From Siphonodentalium dalli (Eukaryota > Mollusca > Scaphopoda > Gadilida > Siphonodentaliidae), in NCBI GenBank assembly GCA_032622095.1, contig CP136069.1:106980278-107044277 (forward strand): DNA of 64,000 bases, in the 5' to 3' direction. The number at the start of each line of letters is the position of its first letter. Position 1 is the stretch's first letter. A model generated the notes under the pieces. It was not told where the DNA came from and did no database searches. It saw only the letters and a list, made by a program, of their open reading frames with translations. Positions 13,951-29,668 of the stretch are shown here, piece after piece. A program made the position numbers and the translations under genes.

Positions 13951-14275
13951 ATGTGTGTGGTGGGGATACCTATATATGTATGTGGCGGGGATACCTATAT
14001 ATGTGTGTGGCGGGGATACCTATATATGTATGTGGTGGTGATACCTATATATGTGTGTGGTGGGGATACCTATATATGTATGTGGCGGGGAAACCTATAT
14101 ATGTGTGTGGCGGGGATACCTATATATGTATGTGGTGGTGATACCTATATATGTGTGTGGTGGGGTTACCTATAGATGTGTGTGGTGGGGATACCTATAT
14201 ATGTATGTGGCGGGGATACCTATATATGTGTGTGGCGGGGATACCTATATATGTATGTGGTGGTGATACCTATAT
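13951..14275 (+). repeat. 100-bp (four-monomer) higher-order repeat, three copies
   Basis: Copies lie at 13951-14050, 14051-14150 and 14176-14275, with one extra 25-bp monomer (GGGGTTACC type) between the second and third. Within each 100 bp the four units alternate GTGTG/GTATG and TGGGG/CGGGG/TGGTG variants in the same order. Only one substitution (GGGGAAACC in copy 2) distinguishes the first two. This is a compact local higher-order repeat. Confidence 0.88.
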
Positions 14276-15649
14276 ATGTGTGTGGTGGGGATACCTATAG
14301 ATGTATGTGGTGGGGAGACCTATATATGTATGTGGTGGGGATACCTATATATATGTGTGTCGGGGATACCTATATATATGTGTGTGGTGGGGATACCTAT
14401 ATATGTGTGTGGTGGGGATATCTATATATGTGTGTGGTGGGGATACCTATATATGTATGTGGTGGGGATACCTATATATGTATGTGGCGAGGATACCTAT
14501 ATATGTATGTGGCGGGGATACCTATATGTGTGTGGTGGCGATACCTATATATGTGTGTGGTGGGGATACCTATAGATGTGTGTGGTGAGGATACCTATAT
14601 ATGTGTGTGGCGGGGATACCTATATATGTATGTGGTGAGGATACATATATATGTATGTGGTGGGGATACCTATAGATGTATGTGGTGGGGATACCTATAT
14701 ATGTATGTGGTGGGGATACCTATATATGTGTGTGGTGGGGATACATATAGATGTATGTGGTGGGGATACCTATATATGTATGTGGTGGGGATACTTATAG
14801 ATGTATGTGGTGGGGATACCTATATATGTATGTGGTGGGGATACCTATATATGTATGTGGTGGGGATACATATATATGTATGTGGTGGGGATACCTATAT
14901 ATGTGTGTGGTGGGGATACATATAGATGTATGTGGTGGGGATACCTATATATGTATGTGGTGGGGATACCTATAGATGTATATTGTGGGGATACCTATAT
15001 AAGTATGTGGTGGGGTACCTATATATGTATGTGACGGGGATACCTATAGATGTGTGTGGTGGTGATACCTATAGATGTGTGTGGCGGGGATACCTATAGA
15101 TGTGTGTGGTGGGGATACCTATAGATGTGTGTGGTGGGGATACCTATAGATGTATGTGGTGGTGCTAACTATATATGTATGTGGTGGGGATACCTATATA
15201 TGTATGTGGCGGGGATACCCATAGATGTATGTGGTAAAGATACCTATAGATGTATGTGGTGGTGATACCTATATATGTGTGTGGTGGTTATACCCATAGA
15301 TGTATGTGGTGGAGATACCTATAGATGTATGTGGTGGTGATACCTATATATGTGTGTGGTGGTGATACCTATATATGTGTGTGGTGGGGATACCTATAGA
15401 TGTATGTGGTGGGGATACCTATATATGTATGTGGTGGGGTTACCTATATATGTACGTGGTGGGGATACATATAGATGTATGTGGTGGTGATACCTATATA
15501 TGTGTGTGGTGGGGATACCTATATATGTATGTGATGGGGATACCTATATATGTGTGTGGTGAGGATACCTATAGATGTGTGTGGCGGGGATACATATGGA
15601 TGTATGTGGTGGGGATACCTATAGATGTATGTGGTGGTGATACCTATAG

Positions 15650-17412
15650 ATGTATGTGGTGGGGATACCTATAGACGTGTATGGCGGGGATATCTATAGA
15701 TGTGTGTGTTGGGGATACCTATATATGTATGTGGTGGGGATACCTATATATGTATGTGGTGGGGATACCTATAGATGTATGTGGTGGGGATACCTATATA
15801 TGTATGTGGTGTGGATACCTATAGATGTATGTGGTGGGGATACCTATATATGTGTGTGGTGGGGATACCTATATATGTGTGTGGTGGGGATACCTATAGA
15901 TGTATGTGGTGGGGATACCTATATATGTGTGTGGTGAGGATACCTATAGATGTGTGTGGCGGGGATACATATAGATGTATGTGGTGGGGATACCTATAGA
16001 TGTATGTGGTGGGGATACCTATAGATGTATGTGGTGGTGATAACGATAGATGTATGTGGTGGTGATACCTATAGATGTATGTGGCGGGGAGACCTATATA
16101 TGTGTGTGGTGAGGATACCTATATATGTGTGTGGTGAGGATACTTATATGTGTGTGGTGGGGATACCTATATATGTATGTGGTGGGGATACCTATATATG
16201 TGTGTGGTGGGGATACCTATATATGTATGTGGTGGTGATACATATTGATGTGTGTGGTGGGGATACCTATAGATTTATGTGGTGGGGATACCTATACATG
16301 TATGTGGTGGTGATACCTATAGATGTATGTGGTGGGGATACCTATATATGAGTGTGGCGGTTATACATATAGTTGTGTATGGTGGGGATACCTATATATG
16401 TGTGTGGTGGGGATACCTATAGATGTGTGTGGTGGGGATACCTATATATGTGTGTGGTGGCGATACCTATATATGTGTGTGGTGGGGATACCTATAGATG
16501 TGTGTGGTGAGGATACCTATATATGTGTGTGGCGGGGATGCCTATATATGTATGTGGTGAGGATACCTATAGATGTGTGTGGTGGGGATACCTATAGATG
16601 TATGTGGTGGGCAGACCTATATATGTATGTGGTGGGGATACCTATATATGTGTGTGGCGGGGATACATATATATATGTGTGTGGTGGGGATACCTATATA
16701 TGTGTGTGGTGGGGATACCTATATATGTGTGTGGTGGGGATACCTATATATGTATGTGGTGGGGATACCTATATATGTATGTGGCGGAGATACCTATATA
16801 TGTATGTGGTGGGGATACATATAGATGTATGTGGTGGTGATACCTATATATGTGTGTGGTGTTGATACCTATATATGTGTGTGGTGGGGATACCTATAGA
16901 TGTATGTGGTGGGGATACCTATAGATGTATGTGGTGGGGTTACCTATAGATGTATGTGGTAGGGATACATATAGACTTTTATGGTGGTGATACCTATATA
17001 TGTGTGTGGTGGGGATACCTATATATTTGTGTGGTGAGGATACCTATAGATGTGTGTGGCGGGGATACCTATATATGTGTGTGGTGAGGATACCTACAGA
17101 TGTATGTGGTGGGGATACCTATATATGTATGTGGTGGGGATACCTATAGATGTTGTGGTGGTGATACCTATAGATGTATGTGGTGGTGATACCTATAGAT
17201 GTGTGTGGCGGGTATACCTATATGTGTGTGGTGGGGATACCTATAGATGTATGTGGTGGGGATACCTATATATGTGTGTGGTGGGGATACCTATATATGT
17301 GTGTGGTGGAGATACCTATAGATGTATGTGGCGGGGATACCTATATACGTGTGTGGTGAGGATACCTATAGATGTGTGTGGCGGGGATACCTATAGATGT
17401 ATGTGGTGGTGA
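15650..17412 (+). repeat. Forward-arm cassette whose relatives dominate the reverse arm
   Basis: The monomer order here includes GTGTATGGCGGGGATATC near 15680, GTGTTGGGG near 15707 and GGCGGTTATAC near 16350. It closely matches, in reverse complement, blocks at 40430-40717, 52114-53029, 53692-53979 and 58463-58750. I found the GGCGGTTATAC variant only once in the forward arm. The GACGTTT marker monomer at 16975 is degenerate (GACTTTT). The two arms therefore descend from a shared array. Confidence 0.75.
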
Positions 17413-20141
17413 TATCTATAGATGTATGTGGTGGTGATACCTATAGATGTATGTGACGGGGATACCTATATATGTGTGTGGTGAGGATACCTATATATGT
17501 GTGTGATGAGGATACCTATATGTGTGTGGTGGGGATACCTATATATGTATGTCGTGGGGATACCTATATATGTGTGTGGTGGGGATACCTATATATGTAT
17601 GTGGTGGTGATACATATAGATGTGTGTGGTGGGAATACCTATAGATGTGTGTGGTGGGGATACCTATATATGTGTGTGGTGGCGATACCTATATATGTGT
17701 GTGGTGGGGATACCTATAGATGTGTGTGGTGAGGATACCTATATATGTGTATGGCGGGGACACTTATATATGTATGTGGTGGGGATACCTATATATGTAT
17801 GTGGTGGGGATACCTATATATGTATGTGGTGGGATACCTGTATATGTGTGTGGTGGGGATACCTATAAATGTATGTGATGGGGATACCTATATATGTATA
17901 TGGTGGGGATACCTATATATGTGTGTGGTGGTGATACCTATATATGTGTGTGGTGGGGATACCTATATATGTGTGTGGCGGGGATACCTATATATGTGTG
18001 TGGCGGGGATACCTATATACGTATGTGGTGGGGATACCTATAGATGTATGTGGCGGTGATACCTATAGATGTATGTGGTGGGGATAGCTATATATGTATG
18101 TGGTGGGGATACCTATATATGTATGTGGTGGGGATACCTATATATGTTTGTGGTGGGGATACCTATAGATGTATGTGGTGGGGATACCTATATATGTATG
18201 TGGTGGGGATACCTATATAAGTATATGGTGGGGATACCTATATATGTATGTGTTGGTGATACCTATATATGTATGTGGTGGTGATACCTATATATGTGTG
18301 TGGTGGGTATACCTATATGTGTGTGGTGGGGATACCTATATGTATGTGGCGGGGATACCTATATGTGCGTGGTGGTGATACCTATATATGTATGTGGTGG
18401 GGATACCTATATATGTGTGTGGTGGGGATACCTATATATGTATGTGGTGGGGATACCTATATATGTGTGTGGCGGGGATAACTATAGATGTGTATTGTGG
18501 GAATACCTATATATGTGTGTGGTGGGGATACCTATAGATCTGTGTGTGGTGGGGATACATATAGTTGTGTGTGGTGGGGATACCTATAGATGTATGTGGT
18601 TGGGAGACCTATATATGTGTGTGGTGGTGATACCTATATATGTATGTGGCGGGGATACCTATATATGTGTGTGGTGGGGATACCTATATATGTGTGTGGT
18701 GGTGATACCTATATATGTATATGGTGGGAATACCTATAGATGTGTGTGGTGGGGATACCTATATATGTATGTGGCGGGGATACCTATATATGTGTGTGGC
18801 GGGGATACCTATATATGTATGTGGTGGTGATACCAATATATGTGTGTGGTGGGGATACCTATAGATGTGTGTGGTGGGGATACCTATAGATGTATGTGGT
18901 GGGGAGACCTATATATGTATGTGGTGGGGATACCTATATATGTGTGAGGAGGGGATACCTATATATATGTGTGTGGTGGGGATACCTATATATGTGTGTG
19001 GTGGGGATACCTATATATGTGTGTGGTGGGATACCTATATATGTATGTGGTGGGGATACCTATATATGTATGTGGCGGGGATACCTATATATGTATGTGG
19101 TGGGCATACATATATATGTATGTAGTGGGGATACCTATAGATGTGTGTGGTGGGGATACCTATAGATGTGTGTGATGGGGATACCTATATATGTGTGTGG
19201 TGGGATACCTATAGATGTGTGTGGTGAGGATACCTATATATGTATGTGGTGGTGATACCTATATATGTATGTGGTGGGGATACCTATATATGTATGTGGT
19301 GGGGATACCTATATATGTGTTTGGTGGGGATACCTATAGACGTGTGTGGTGGGGATACCTATATATGTGTGTGGTGGGGATACCTATATATGTGATTGGT
19401 GGGGATACCTATAGATGTGTGTGGTGGGGATACGTATATATGTGTGTGGTGGCCATACCTATATATGTGTGTGGTGGGGATACCTATAGATGTGTGAGGT
19501 GAGGATACCTATATATGTGTGTGGCGGGAATACCTATATATGTATGTGGTGAGGATACCTATAGATGTGTGTGGTGGGGATACCTATAGATGTGTGTGGT
19601 GGTGATACCTATAGATGTATGTGGTGGTGATACCTATAGATGTATGTGACGGGGATACCTATATATGTGTGTGGTGAGGATACCTATATATGTGTGTGGT
19701 GAGGATACCTATATGTGTGTGGTGGGGATACCTATATATGTATGTCGTGGGGATACCTATATATGTGTGTGGTGGGGATACCTATATATGTATGTGGTGG
19801 TGATACATATAGATGTGTGTGGTGGGGATACCTATAGATGTATGTGGTGGGGATGCCTATATATGTATGTGGTGGTGATACCTATAGATGTATGTGGTGC
19901 GGATACCTATATATGAGTGTGGCGGTGATACATATAGATGTTTATGGTGGGGATACTTATAGATGTGTATGGTGGGGATACCAATATATGTATGTGGTGG
20001 GGTTACCTATATATGTGTGTGGCGGTGATACATATAGATGTGTATGGTGGGGATACCTATATATATATGTGTGTGGTGGGGATCCCTATAGATGTGTATG
20101 GTGGGGATACCTATAGATGTGTGTGGTGGGGATACCTATAG
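17413..20141 (+). repeat. Mosaic stretch of cassettes shared with 8.5, 10.5 and 14.3 kb
   Basis: The stretch 17844-18400 matches 10333-10870 (7,511-bp offset). The part around 18865-19000 matches 14276-14410 (4,589-bp offset, GGGGAGACC monomer followed by the long TATATATATG monomer). The part around 19838-20060 resembles 8660-8940. No single long colinear copy is seen, so this interval looks like a patchwork of several exchanges. Confidence 0.65.
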
Positions 20142-21496
20142 ATGTATGTTTTGGGGATACCTATATATGTATGTTGTGGGGATACCTATAGATGTATGTG
20201 GTGGGGATACTTATATATATATGTGGTGGGGATACCTATATATGTATGTGGTGGGGATACCTATATATGTATGTGGTGGGGATACCTATATATGTATGTG
20301 GTGGGGATGCCTATAGATGTATGTGGTGGGGATACCTATATATGTATGTGGTGGGGATACCTATATATGTGCGTGGTGGGGATACCTATAGATGTATGTG
20401 GTGGGAATACCTATATATGTGTGTGGTGGGGATACATATAGATGTATGTGATAGGGATACCTATATATGTATGTGGTGGGGATACCTATATATGTATGTG
20501 GTGGGGATACCTATATATGTATGTGATGGGATACCTATATATGTATGTGGTGGGAATACCTATATATGTGTGTGGTGGTGATACCTATATATGTATGTGG
20601 TGGGGATACCTACATATGTATGTGGCGGGGATACCTATATTTGTGTGTGGTGGTGATACCTATATATGTGTGTGGTGGGAATACCTATATATGTGTGTGG
20701 CGGGGATACCTATATATGTATGTGGTGGGGATACCTATAGATGTATGTGGCGGTGATACCTATATATGTATGTGGTGGGGATAGTTATATATGTATGTGG
20801 TGGGGATACCTATATATGTATGTGGTGTGGATACCTATATATGTTTGTGGGGGGGGATACCTATAGATGTATGTGGTGGGGATACCTATATATGTATGTG
20901 GTGGGGATACCTATATATGTATGTGGTGGGGATACCTATATATGTATGTGTTGGGGATACCTATATATGAATGTGGTGGTGATACCTATAGATGTGTGTG
21001 GTGGGGATACCTATATGTGTGTGGTGGGGATACCTATATGTATGTGGCGGGAATACCTATATGTGTGTGGTGGTGATACCTATATATGTATGTGGTGGGG
21101 ATACCTCTATATGTGTGTGGTGGGAATACCTATATATGTATGTGGTGGGGATACCTATATATGTATGTGGTGGGGATGCCTATATATGTATGTGGTGGGG
21201 ATACCTATAGATGTATGTGGTGGGGATACCTATATATGTGTGTGGTGGGGATACATATAGATGTATGTGATGGGGATACCTATATATGTATATGGTGGGG
21301 ATACCTATATATGTATGTGATGGGATACCTATATATGTATGTGGTGGGGATACCTATATATGTGTGTGGTGGTGATACCTATATATGTATGTGGTGGGGA
21401 TACCTACATATGTATGTGGCGGGGATACCTATATATGTGTGTGGTGGTGATACCTATATATGTGTGTGGTGGGAATACCTATATATGTGTGTGGCG
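20142..21496 (+). repeat. Block B, copy 1 (about 9.2-kb spacing)
   Basis: Landmarks at 20142, 20442, 20545 and 20766 recur 9,215 bp later (29357, 29657, 29760, 29981). The two copies flank the 8,172-bp pair of 4,086-bp repeats. The 9.2-kb spacing is thus about two 4,086-bp periods plus about 1 kb. Confidence 0.75.
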
Positions 21497-24400
21497 GGGA
21501 TACCTATATATGTATGTGGTGGGGATACCTATAGATGTATGTGGCGGTGATACCTATATATGTATGTGGTGGGGATAGCTATATATGTATGTGGTGGGGA
21601 TTCCTATATATGTATGTGGTGTGGATACCTATATATGTTTGTGGGGGGGATACCTATAGATGTATGTGGTGGGGATACCTATATATGTATGTGGTGGGGA
21701 TACCTATATATGTATGTGGTGGGGATACCTATATATGTATGTGTTGGGGATACCTATATATGTATGTGGTGGTGATACCTATAGATGTGTGTGGTGGGGA
21801 TACTTATATGGGTGTGGTGGGGATACCTATATGTATGTGGCGGGAATACCTATATGTGTGTGGTGGTGATACCTATATATGTATGTGGTGGGGATACCTA
21901 TATATGTGTGTGGTGGGGATACCTATACATGTATGTGGTGGGGATACCTATATATGTATGTGGTGGGGATACCTATATATGTGTGTGGTGGGGACACTTA
22001 TAGATGTATGTGGTGGGGATACCTATATATGTATGTGGTGGGGATACCTATATATGTATGTGGTGGGGATACCTATATATGTGTGTGGTGGGGATACCTA
22101 TAAATGTATGTGATGGGGATACCTATATATATATATGGTGGGGATACCTATATATGAGTGTGGTGGTGATACCTATATATGTATGTGGTGGGGATACCTA
22201 CATATGTATGTGGCGGGGATACCTATATATGTGTGTGGCGGGGATACCTATAGATGTGTGTGGCGGGGATACCTATAGATGTATGTGGTGGGGATACCTA
22301 TAGATGTATGTGGTGGTGATATCTATAGATGTATGTGGTGGTGATACCTATATATGTATGTGACGGGGATACCTATATATGTGTGTGGTGAGGATACCTA
22401 TATATGTGTGTGATGAGGATACCTATATGTGTGTGGTGGGGATACCTATATATGTATGTCGTGGGGATACCTATATATGTGTGTGGTGGGGATACCTATA
22501 TATGTATGTGGTGGTGATACATATAGATGTGTGTGGTGGGGATACCTATAATGTATGTGGTGGGGATACCTATATATTTATGTGGTGCGGATACCTATAT
22601 ATGAGTGTGGCGGTGATACATATAGATGTGTATGGTGGGGATACCTACAGATGTGTATGGTGGGGATACCAATAGATGTATGTGGTGGGGTTACCTATAT
22701 ATGTGTGTGGCGGTGATACATATAGATGTGTATGGTGGGGATACCTATATATATATGTGTGGTGGGGATACCTATAGATGTGTATGGTGGGGATTCCTAT
22801 AGATGTGTGTGGTGGGGATACCTATAGATGTATGTGTTGGGGATACCTATATATGTATGTGGTGGGGATACCTATAGATGTATGTGGTGGGGATACCTAT
22901 ATATGTATGTGGTGGGGATACCTATATATGTATGTGGTGGGGATACCTGTATATGTATGTGGTGGGGATACCTATATATGTATGTGGTGGGGATACCTAT
23001 AGATGTATGTGGTGGGGATACCTATATATGTATGTGGTGGGGATACCTATATATGTGCGTGGTGGGGATACCTATAGATGTATGTTTTGGGGATACCTAT
23101 ATATGTATGTGGTGGGGATACCTATAGATGTATGTGGTGGGGATACTTATATATGTATGTGGAGGGAATACCTATATATGTATGTGGTGGGGATACCTAT
23201 ATATGTATGTGGTGGGGATACCTATATATGTATGTGGTGGGGATGCCTATAGATGTATGTGGTGGGGATACCTATATATGTATGTGGTGGGGATACCTAT
23301 ATATGTGCGTGGTGGGGATACCTATGTATGTATGTGGTGGGGATACCTATAGATGTATGTGGCGGTGATACCTATAGATGTATGTGGCGGGGATAGCTAT
23401 ATATGTATGTGGTGGGGATACCTATATATGTATGTGGTGGGGATACCTATATATGTTTGTGATGGGGATACCTATAGATGTATGTGGTGGGGATACCTAT
23501 ATATGTATGTGGTGGGGATACCTATATAAGTATATGGTGGGGATACCTATATATGTATGTGTTGGGGATACCTATATATGTATATGGTGGTGATACCTAT
23601 ATATGTGTGTGGTGGGGATACCTATATGTGTGTGGTGAGGATATCTATATGTATGTGGCGGGGATACCTATATGTGTGTGGTGGTGATACCTATATATGT
23701 ATGTGATGGGGATACCTATATATGTGTGTGGTGGGGATACCTATATATGTATGTGGTGGTGATACCTATATATGTGTGTGGTGGGGATAACTATAGATGT
23801 GTATTGTGGGAATACCTATATATGTGTGTGGTGGGGATACCTATAGATGTATGTGGTGGGGATTCATATAGATGTGTGTGGTGGGGATACCTATAGATGT
23901 ATGTGGTGGGGAGACCTATATATGTGTGTGGTGGTGATACCTATATATGTGTGTGGTGGTGATACCTATATATGTATATGGTGTTGATACCTATATATGT
24001 GTGTGGTGGGGATACCTGTAGATGTATGTGGTGGGGAAACCTATATATGTATGTGGTGGGGTTACCTATAGATGTATGTGGTAGGGATACATATAGACGT
24101 TTGTGGTGGTGATACCTATATATGTGTGTGGTGGGGATACCTATATATGTATGTGGTGGGGATACCTATATATGTGTGTGGCGAGGATACCTACAGATGT
24201 GTGTGGCGGGGATACCTATAGATTTATGTGGTGGGGATACCTATAGATGTATGTGGTATGTATACCTATAGATGTATGTGGTGGTGATACCTATAGATGT
24301 ATGTGGTGGTAATACCTATATATGTGTGTGGTGGTGATACCTATAGATGTATGTGGTGGGGATACCTATATATGTGTGTGGTGAGGATACCTATAGATGT

Positions 24401-25582
24401 GTATGGCGGGGATACCTATAGATGTATGTGGTGGGGATACCTATATATGTATGTGGTGGGGATACCTATAGATGTTGTGGTGGGGATACCTATATATGTT
24501 TGTGGTGGGGATACCTATAGATGTATGTGGTGGGGACACCTATAAATGTGTGTCGTGAGGATACCTATAGATGTGTGTGGCGGGGATACCTATAGATGTA
24601 TGTGGTGGGGATACCTATAGATGTATGTGGTGGTGATATCTATAGATGTATGTGGTGGTGATACCTATATATGTATGTGACGGGGATACCTATATATGTG
24701 TGTGGTGAGGATACCTATATATGTGAGTGATGAGGATACCTATATGTGTGTGGTGGGGATACCTATATATGTATGTCGTGGGGATACCTATATATGTGTG
24801 TGGTGGGGATACCTATATATGTATGTGGTGGTGATACATATAGATGTGTATGGTGGGGATACCTATAGATGTGTATGGTGGGGATACCAATAGATGTATG
24901 TGGTGGGGTTACCTATATATGTGTGTGGCGGTGATACATATAGATGTGTATGGTGGGGATACCTATATATATATGTGTGGTGGGGATACCTATAGATGTG
25001 TATGGTGGGGATTCCTATAGATGTATGTGTTGGGGATACCTATATATGTATGTGGTGGGGATACCTATAGATGTATGTGGTGGGGATACCTATATATGTA
25101 TGTGGTGGGGATACCTATATATGTATGTGGTGGGGATACCTGTATATGTATGTGGTGGGGATACCTATATATGTATGTGGTGGGGATACCTATAGATGTA
25201 TGTGGTGGGGATACCTATATATGTATGTGGTGGGGATACCTATATATGTGCGTGGTGGGGATACCTATAGATGTATGTTTTGGGGATACCTATATATGTA
25301 TGTGGTGGGGATACCTATAGATGTATGTGGTGGGGATACTTATATATGTATGTGGAGGGGATACCTATATATGTATGTGGTGGGGATACCTATATATGTA
25401 TGTGGTGGGGATACCTATATATGTATGTGGTGGGGATGCCTATAGATGTATGTGGTGGGGATACCTATATATGTATGTGGTGGGGATACCTATATATGTG
25501 CGTGGTGGGGATACCTATAGATGTATGTGGTGGGGATACCTATATATGTGTGTGGTGGGGATACATATAGATGTATGTGAAA
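21497..25582 (+). repeat. 4,086-bp tandem higher-order repeat, copy 1
   Basis: The whole 4,086 bp is repeated at 25583-29668. Spacing is constant at all landmarks: GATGTTGTGG at 24471/28557, GACGTTTGTGG at 24096/28182 and the two-base-shorter monomer CCTATAATG at 22549/26635. Only scattered substitutions differ, for example T at 21602 versus A at 25688. Inside the unit, 22820-23320 and 25013-25513 are themselves a 0.5-kb duplication at 2,193 bp, so landmark spacing alternates 2,193 and 1,893 bp. Confidence 0.9.
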
Positions 25583-28500
25583 GGGATACCTATATATGTA
25601 TGTGGTGGGGATACCTATAGATGTATGTGGCGGTGATACCTATATATGTATGTGGTGGGGATAGCTATATATGTATGTGGTGGGGATACCTATATATGTA
25701 TGTGGTGTGGATACCTATATATGTTTGTGGGGGGGATACCTATAGATGTATGTGGTGGGGATACCTATATATGTATGTGGTGGGGATACCTATATATGTA
25801 TGTGGTGGGGATACCTATATATGTATGTGTTGGGGATACCTATATATGTATGTGGTGGTGATACCTATAGATGTGTGTGGTGGGGATACTTATATGGGTG
25901 TGGTGGGGATACCTATATGTATGTGGCGGGAATACCTATATGTGTGTGGTGGTGATACCTATATATGTATGTGGTGGGGATACCTATATATGTGTGTGGT
26001 GGGGATACCTATACATGTATGTGGTGGGGATACCTATATATGTATGTGGTGGGGATACCTATATATGTGTGTGGTGGGGACACTTATAGATGTATGTGGT
26101 GGGGATACCTATATATGTATGTGGTGGGGATACCTATATATGTATGTGGTGGGGATACCTATATATGTGTGTGGTGGGGATACCTATACATGTATGTGAT
26201 GGGGATACCTATATATATATATGGTGGGGATACCTATATATGTGTGTGGTGGTGATACCTATATATGTATGTGGTGGGGATACCTACATATGTATGTGGC
26301 GGGGATACCTATATATGTGTGTGGCGGGGATACCTATAGATGTGTGTGGCTGGGATACCTATAGATGTATGTGGTGGGGATACCTATAGATGTATGTGGT
26401 GGTGATATCTATAGATGTATGTGGTGGTGATACCTATATATGTATGTGACGGGGATACCTATATATGTGTGTGGTGAGGATACCTATATATGTGTGTGAT
26501 GAGGATACCTATATGTGTGTGGTGGGGATACCTATATATGTATGTCGTGGGGATACCTATATATGTGTGTGGTGGGGATACCTATATATGTATGTGGTGG
26601 TGATACATATAGATGTGTGTGGTGGGGATACCTATAATGTATGTGGTGGGGATACCTATATATGTATGTGGTGCGGATACCTATATATGAGTGTGGCGGT
26701 GATACATATAGATGTGTATGGTGGGGATACCTATAGATGTGTATGGTGGGGATACCAATAGATGTATGTGGTGGGGTTACCTATATATGTGTGTGGCGGT
26801 GATACATATAGATGTGTATGGTGGGGATACCTATATATATATGTGTGGTGGGGATACCTATAGATGTGTATGGTGGGGATTCCTATAGATGTGTGTGGTG
26901 GGGATACCTATAGATGTATGTGTTGGGGATACCTATATATGTATGTGGTGGGGATACCTATAGATGTATGTGGTGGGGATACCTATATATGTATGTGGTG
27001 GGGATACCTATATATGTATGTGGTGGGGATACCTGTATATGTATGTGGTGGGGATACCTATATATGTATGTGGTGGGGATACCTATAGATGTATGTGGTG
27101 GGGATACCTATATATGTATGTGGTGGGGATACCTATATATGTGCGTGGTGGGGATACCTATAGATGTATGTTTTGGGGATACCTATATATGTATGTGGTG
27201 GGGATACCTATAGATGTATGTGGTGGGGATACTTATATATGTATGTGGAGGGAATACCTATATATGTATGTGGTGGGGATACCTATATATGTATGTGGTG
27301 GGGATACCTATATATGTATGTGGTGGGGATGCCTATAGATGTATGTGGTGGGGATACCTATATATGTATGTGGTGGGGATACCTATATATGTGCGTGGTG
27401 GGGATACCTATGTATGTATGTGGTGGGGATACCTAATGATGTATGTGGCGGTGATACCTATAGATGTATGTGGCGGGGATAGCTATATATGTATGTGGTG
27501 GGGATACCTATATATGTATGTGGTGGGGATACCTATATATGTTTGTGATGGGGATACCTATAGATGTATGTGGTGGGGATACCTATATATGTATGTGGTG
27601 GGGATACCTATATAAGTATATGGTGGGGATACCTATATATGTATGTGTTGGGGATACCTATATATGTATATGGTGGTGATACCTATATATGTGTGTGGTG
27701 GGGATACCTATATGTGTGTGGTGAGGATACCTATATGTATGTGGCGGGGATACCTATATGTGTGTGGTGGTGATACCTATATATGTATGTGGTGGGGATA
27801 CCTATATATGTGTGTGGTGGGGATACCTATATATGTATGTGGTGGTGATACCTATATATGTGTGTGGTGGGGATAACTATAGATGTGTATTGTGGGAATA
27901 CCTATATATGTGTGTGGTGGGGATACCTATAGATGTATGTGGTGGGGATTCATATAGATGTGTGTGGTGGGGATACCTATAGATGTATGTGGTGGGGAGA
28001 CCTATATATGTGTGTGGTGGTGATACCTATATATGTGTGTGGTGGTGATACCTATATATGTATATGGTGTTGATACCTATATATGTGTGTGGTGGGGATA
28101 CCTGTAGATGTATGTGGTGGGGAAACCTATATATGTATGTGGTGGGGTTACCTATAGATGTATGTGGTAGGGATACATATAGACGTTTGTGGTGGTGATA
28201 CCTATATATGTGTGTGGTGGGGATACCTATATATGTATGTGGTGGGGATACCTATATATGTGTGTGGCGAGGATACCTACAGATGTGTGTGGCGGGGATA
28301 CCTATAGATTTATGTGGTGGGGATACCTATAGATGTATGTGGTATGTATACCTATAGATGTATGTGGTGGTGATACCTATAGATGTATGTGGTGGTAATA
28401 CCTATATATGTGTGTGGTGGTGATACCTATAGATGTATGTGGTGGGGATACCTATATATGTGTGTGGTGAGGATACCTATAGATGTGTATGGCGGGGATA

Positions 28501-29668
28501 CCTATAGATGTATGTGGTGGGGATACCTATATATGTATGTGGTGGGGATACCTATAGATGTTGTGGTGGGGATACCTATATATGTGTGTGGTGGGGATAC
28601 CTATAGATGTATGTGGTGGGGATACCTATAAATGTGTGTCGTGAGGATACCTATAGATGTGTGTGGCGGGGATACCTATAGATGTATGTGGTGGGGATAC
28701 CTATAGATGTATGTGGTGGTGATATCTATAAATGTATGTGGTGGTGATACCTATATATGTATGTGACGGGGATACCTATATATGTGTGTGGTGAGGATAC
28801 CTATATATGTGAGTGATGAGGATACCTATATGTGTGTGGTGGGGATACCTATATATGTATGTCGTGGGGATACCTATATATGTGTGTGGTGGGGATACCT
28901 ATATATGTATGTGGTGGTGATACATATAGATGTGTATGGTGGGGATACCTATAGATGTGTATGGTGGGGATACCAATAGATGTATGTGGTGGGGTTACCT
29001 ATATATGTGTGTGGCGGTGATACATATAGATGTGTATGGTGGGGATACCTATATATATATGTGTGGTGGGGATACCTATAGATGTGTATGGTGGGGATTC
29101 CTATAGATGTATGTGTTGGGGATACCTATATATGTATGTGGTGGGGATACCTATAGATGTATGTGGTGGGGATACCTATATATGTATGTGGTGGGGATAC
29201 CTATATATGTATGTGGTGGGGATACCTGTATATGTATGTGGTGGGGATACCTATATATGTATGAGGTGGGGATACCTATAGATGTATGTGGTGGGGATAC
29301 CTATATATGTATGTGGTGGGGATACCTATATATGTGCGTGGTGGGGATACCTATAGATGTATGTTTTGGGGATACCTATATATGTATGTGGTGGGGATAC
29401 CTATAGATGTATGTGGTGGGGATACTTATATATGTATGTGGAGGGGATACCTATATATGTATGTGGTGGGGATACCTATATATGTATGTGGTGGGGATAC
29501 CTATATATGTATGTGGTGGGGATGCCTATAGATGTATGTGGTGGGGATACCTATATATGTATGTGGTGGGGATACCTATATATGTGCGTGGTGGGGATAC
29601 CTATAGATGTATGTGGTGGGGATACCTATATATGTGTGTGGTGGGGATACATATAGATGTATGTGAAA
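25583..29668 (+). repeat. 4,086-bp tandem higher-order repeat, copy 2
   Basis: This is the second copy of 21497-25582. Homology continues about 37 bp past 29668 before a TATAG/TATAT difference ends it (25620 versus 29706). Left of the first copy the match stops at GCGGGG (21495) versus GAAAGGG (25581). These limits bracket the unequal-exchange breakpoints within a few tens of bases. Confidence 0.9.
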
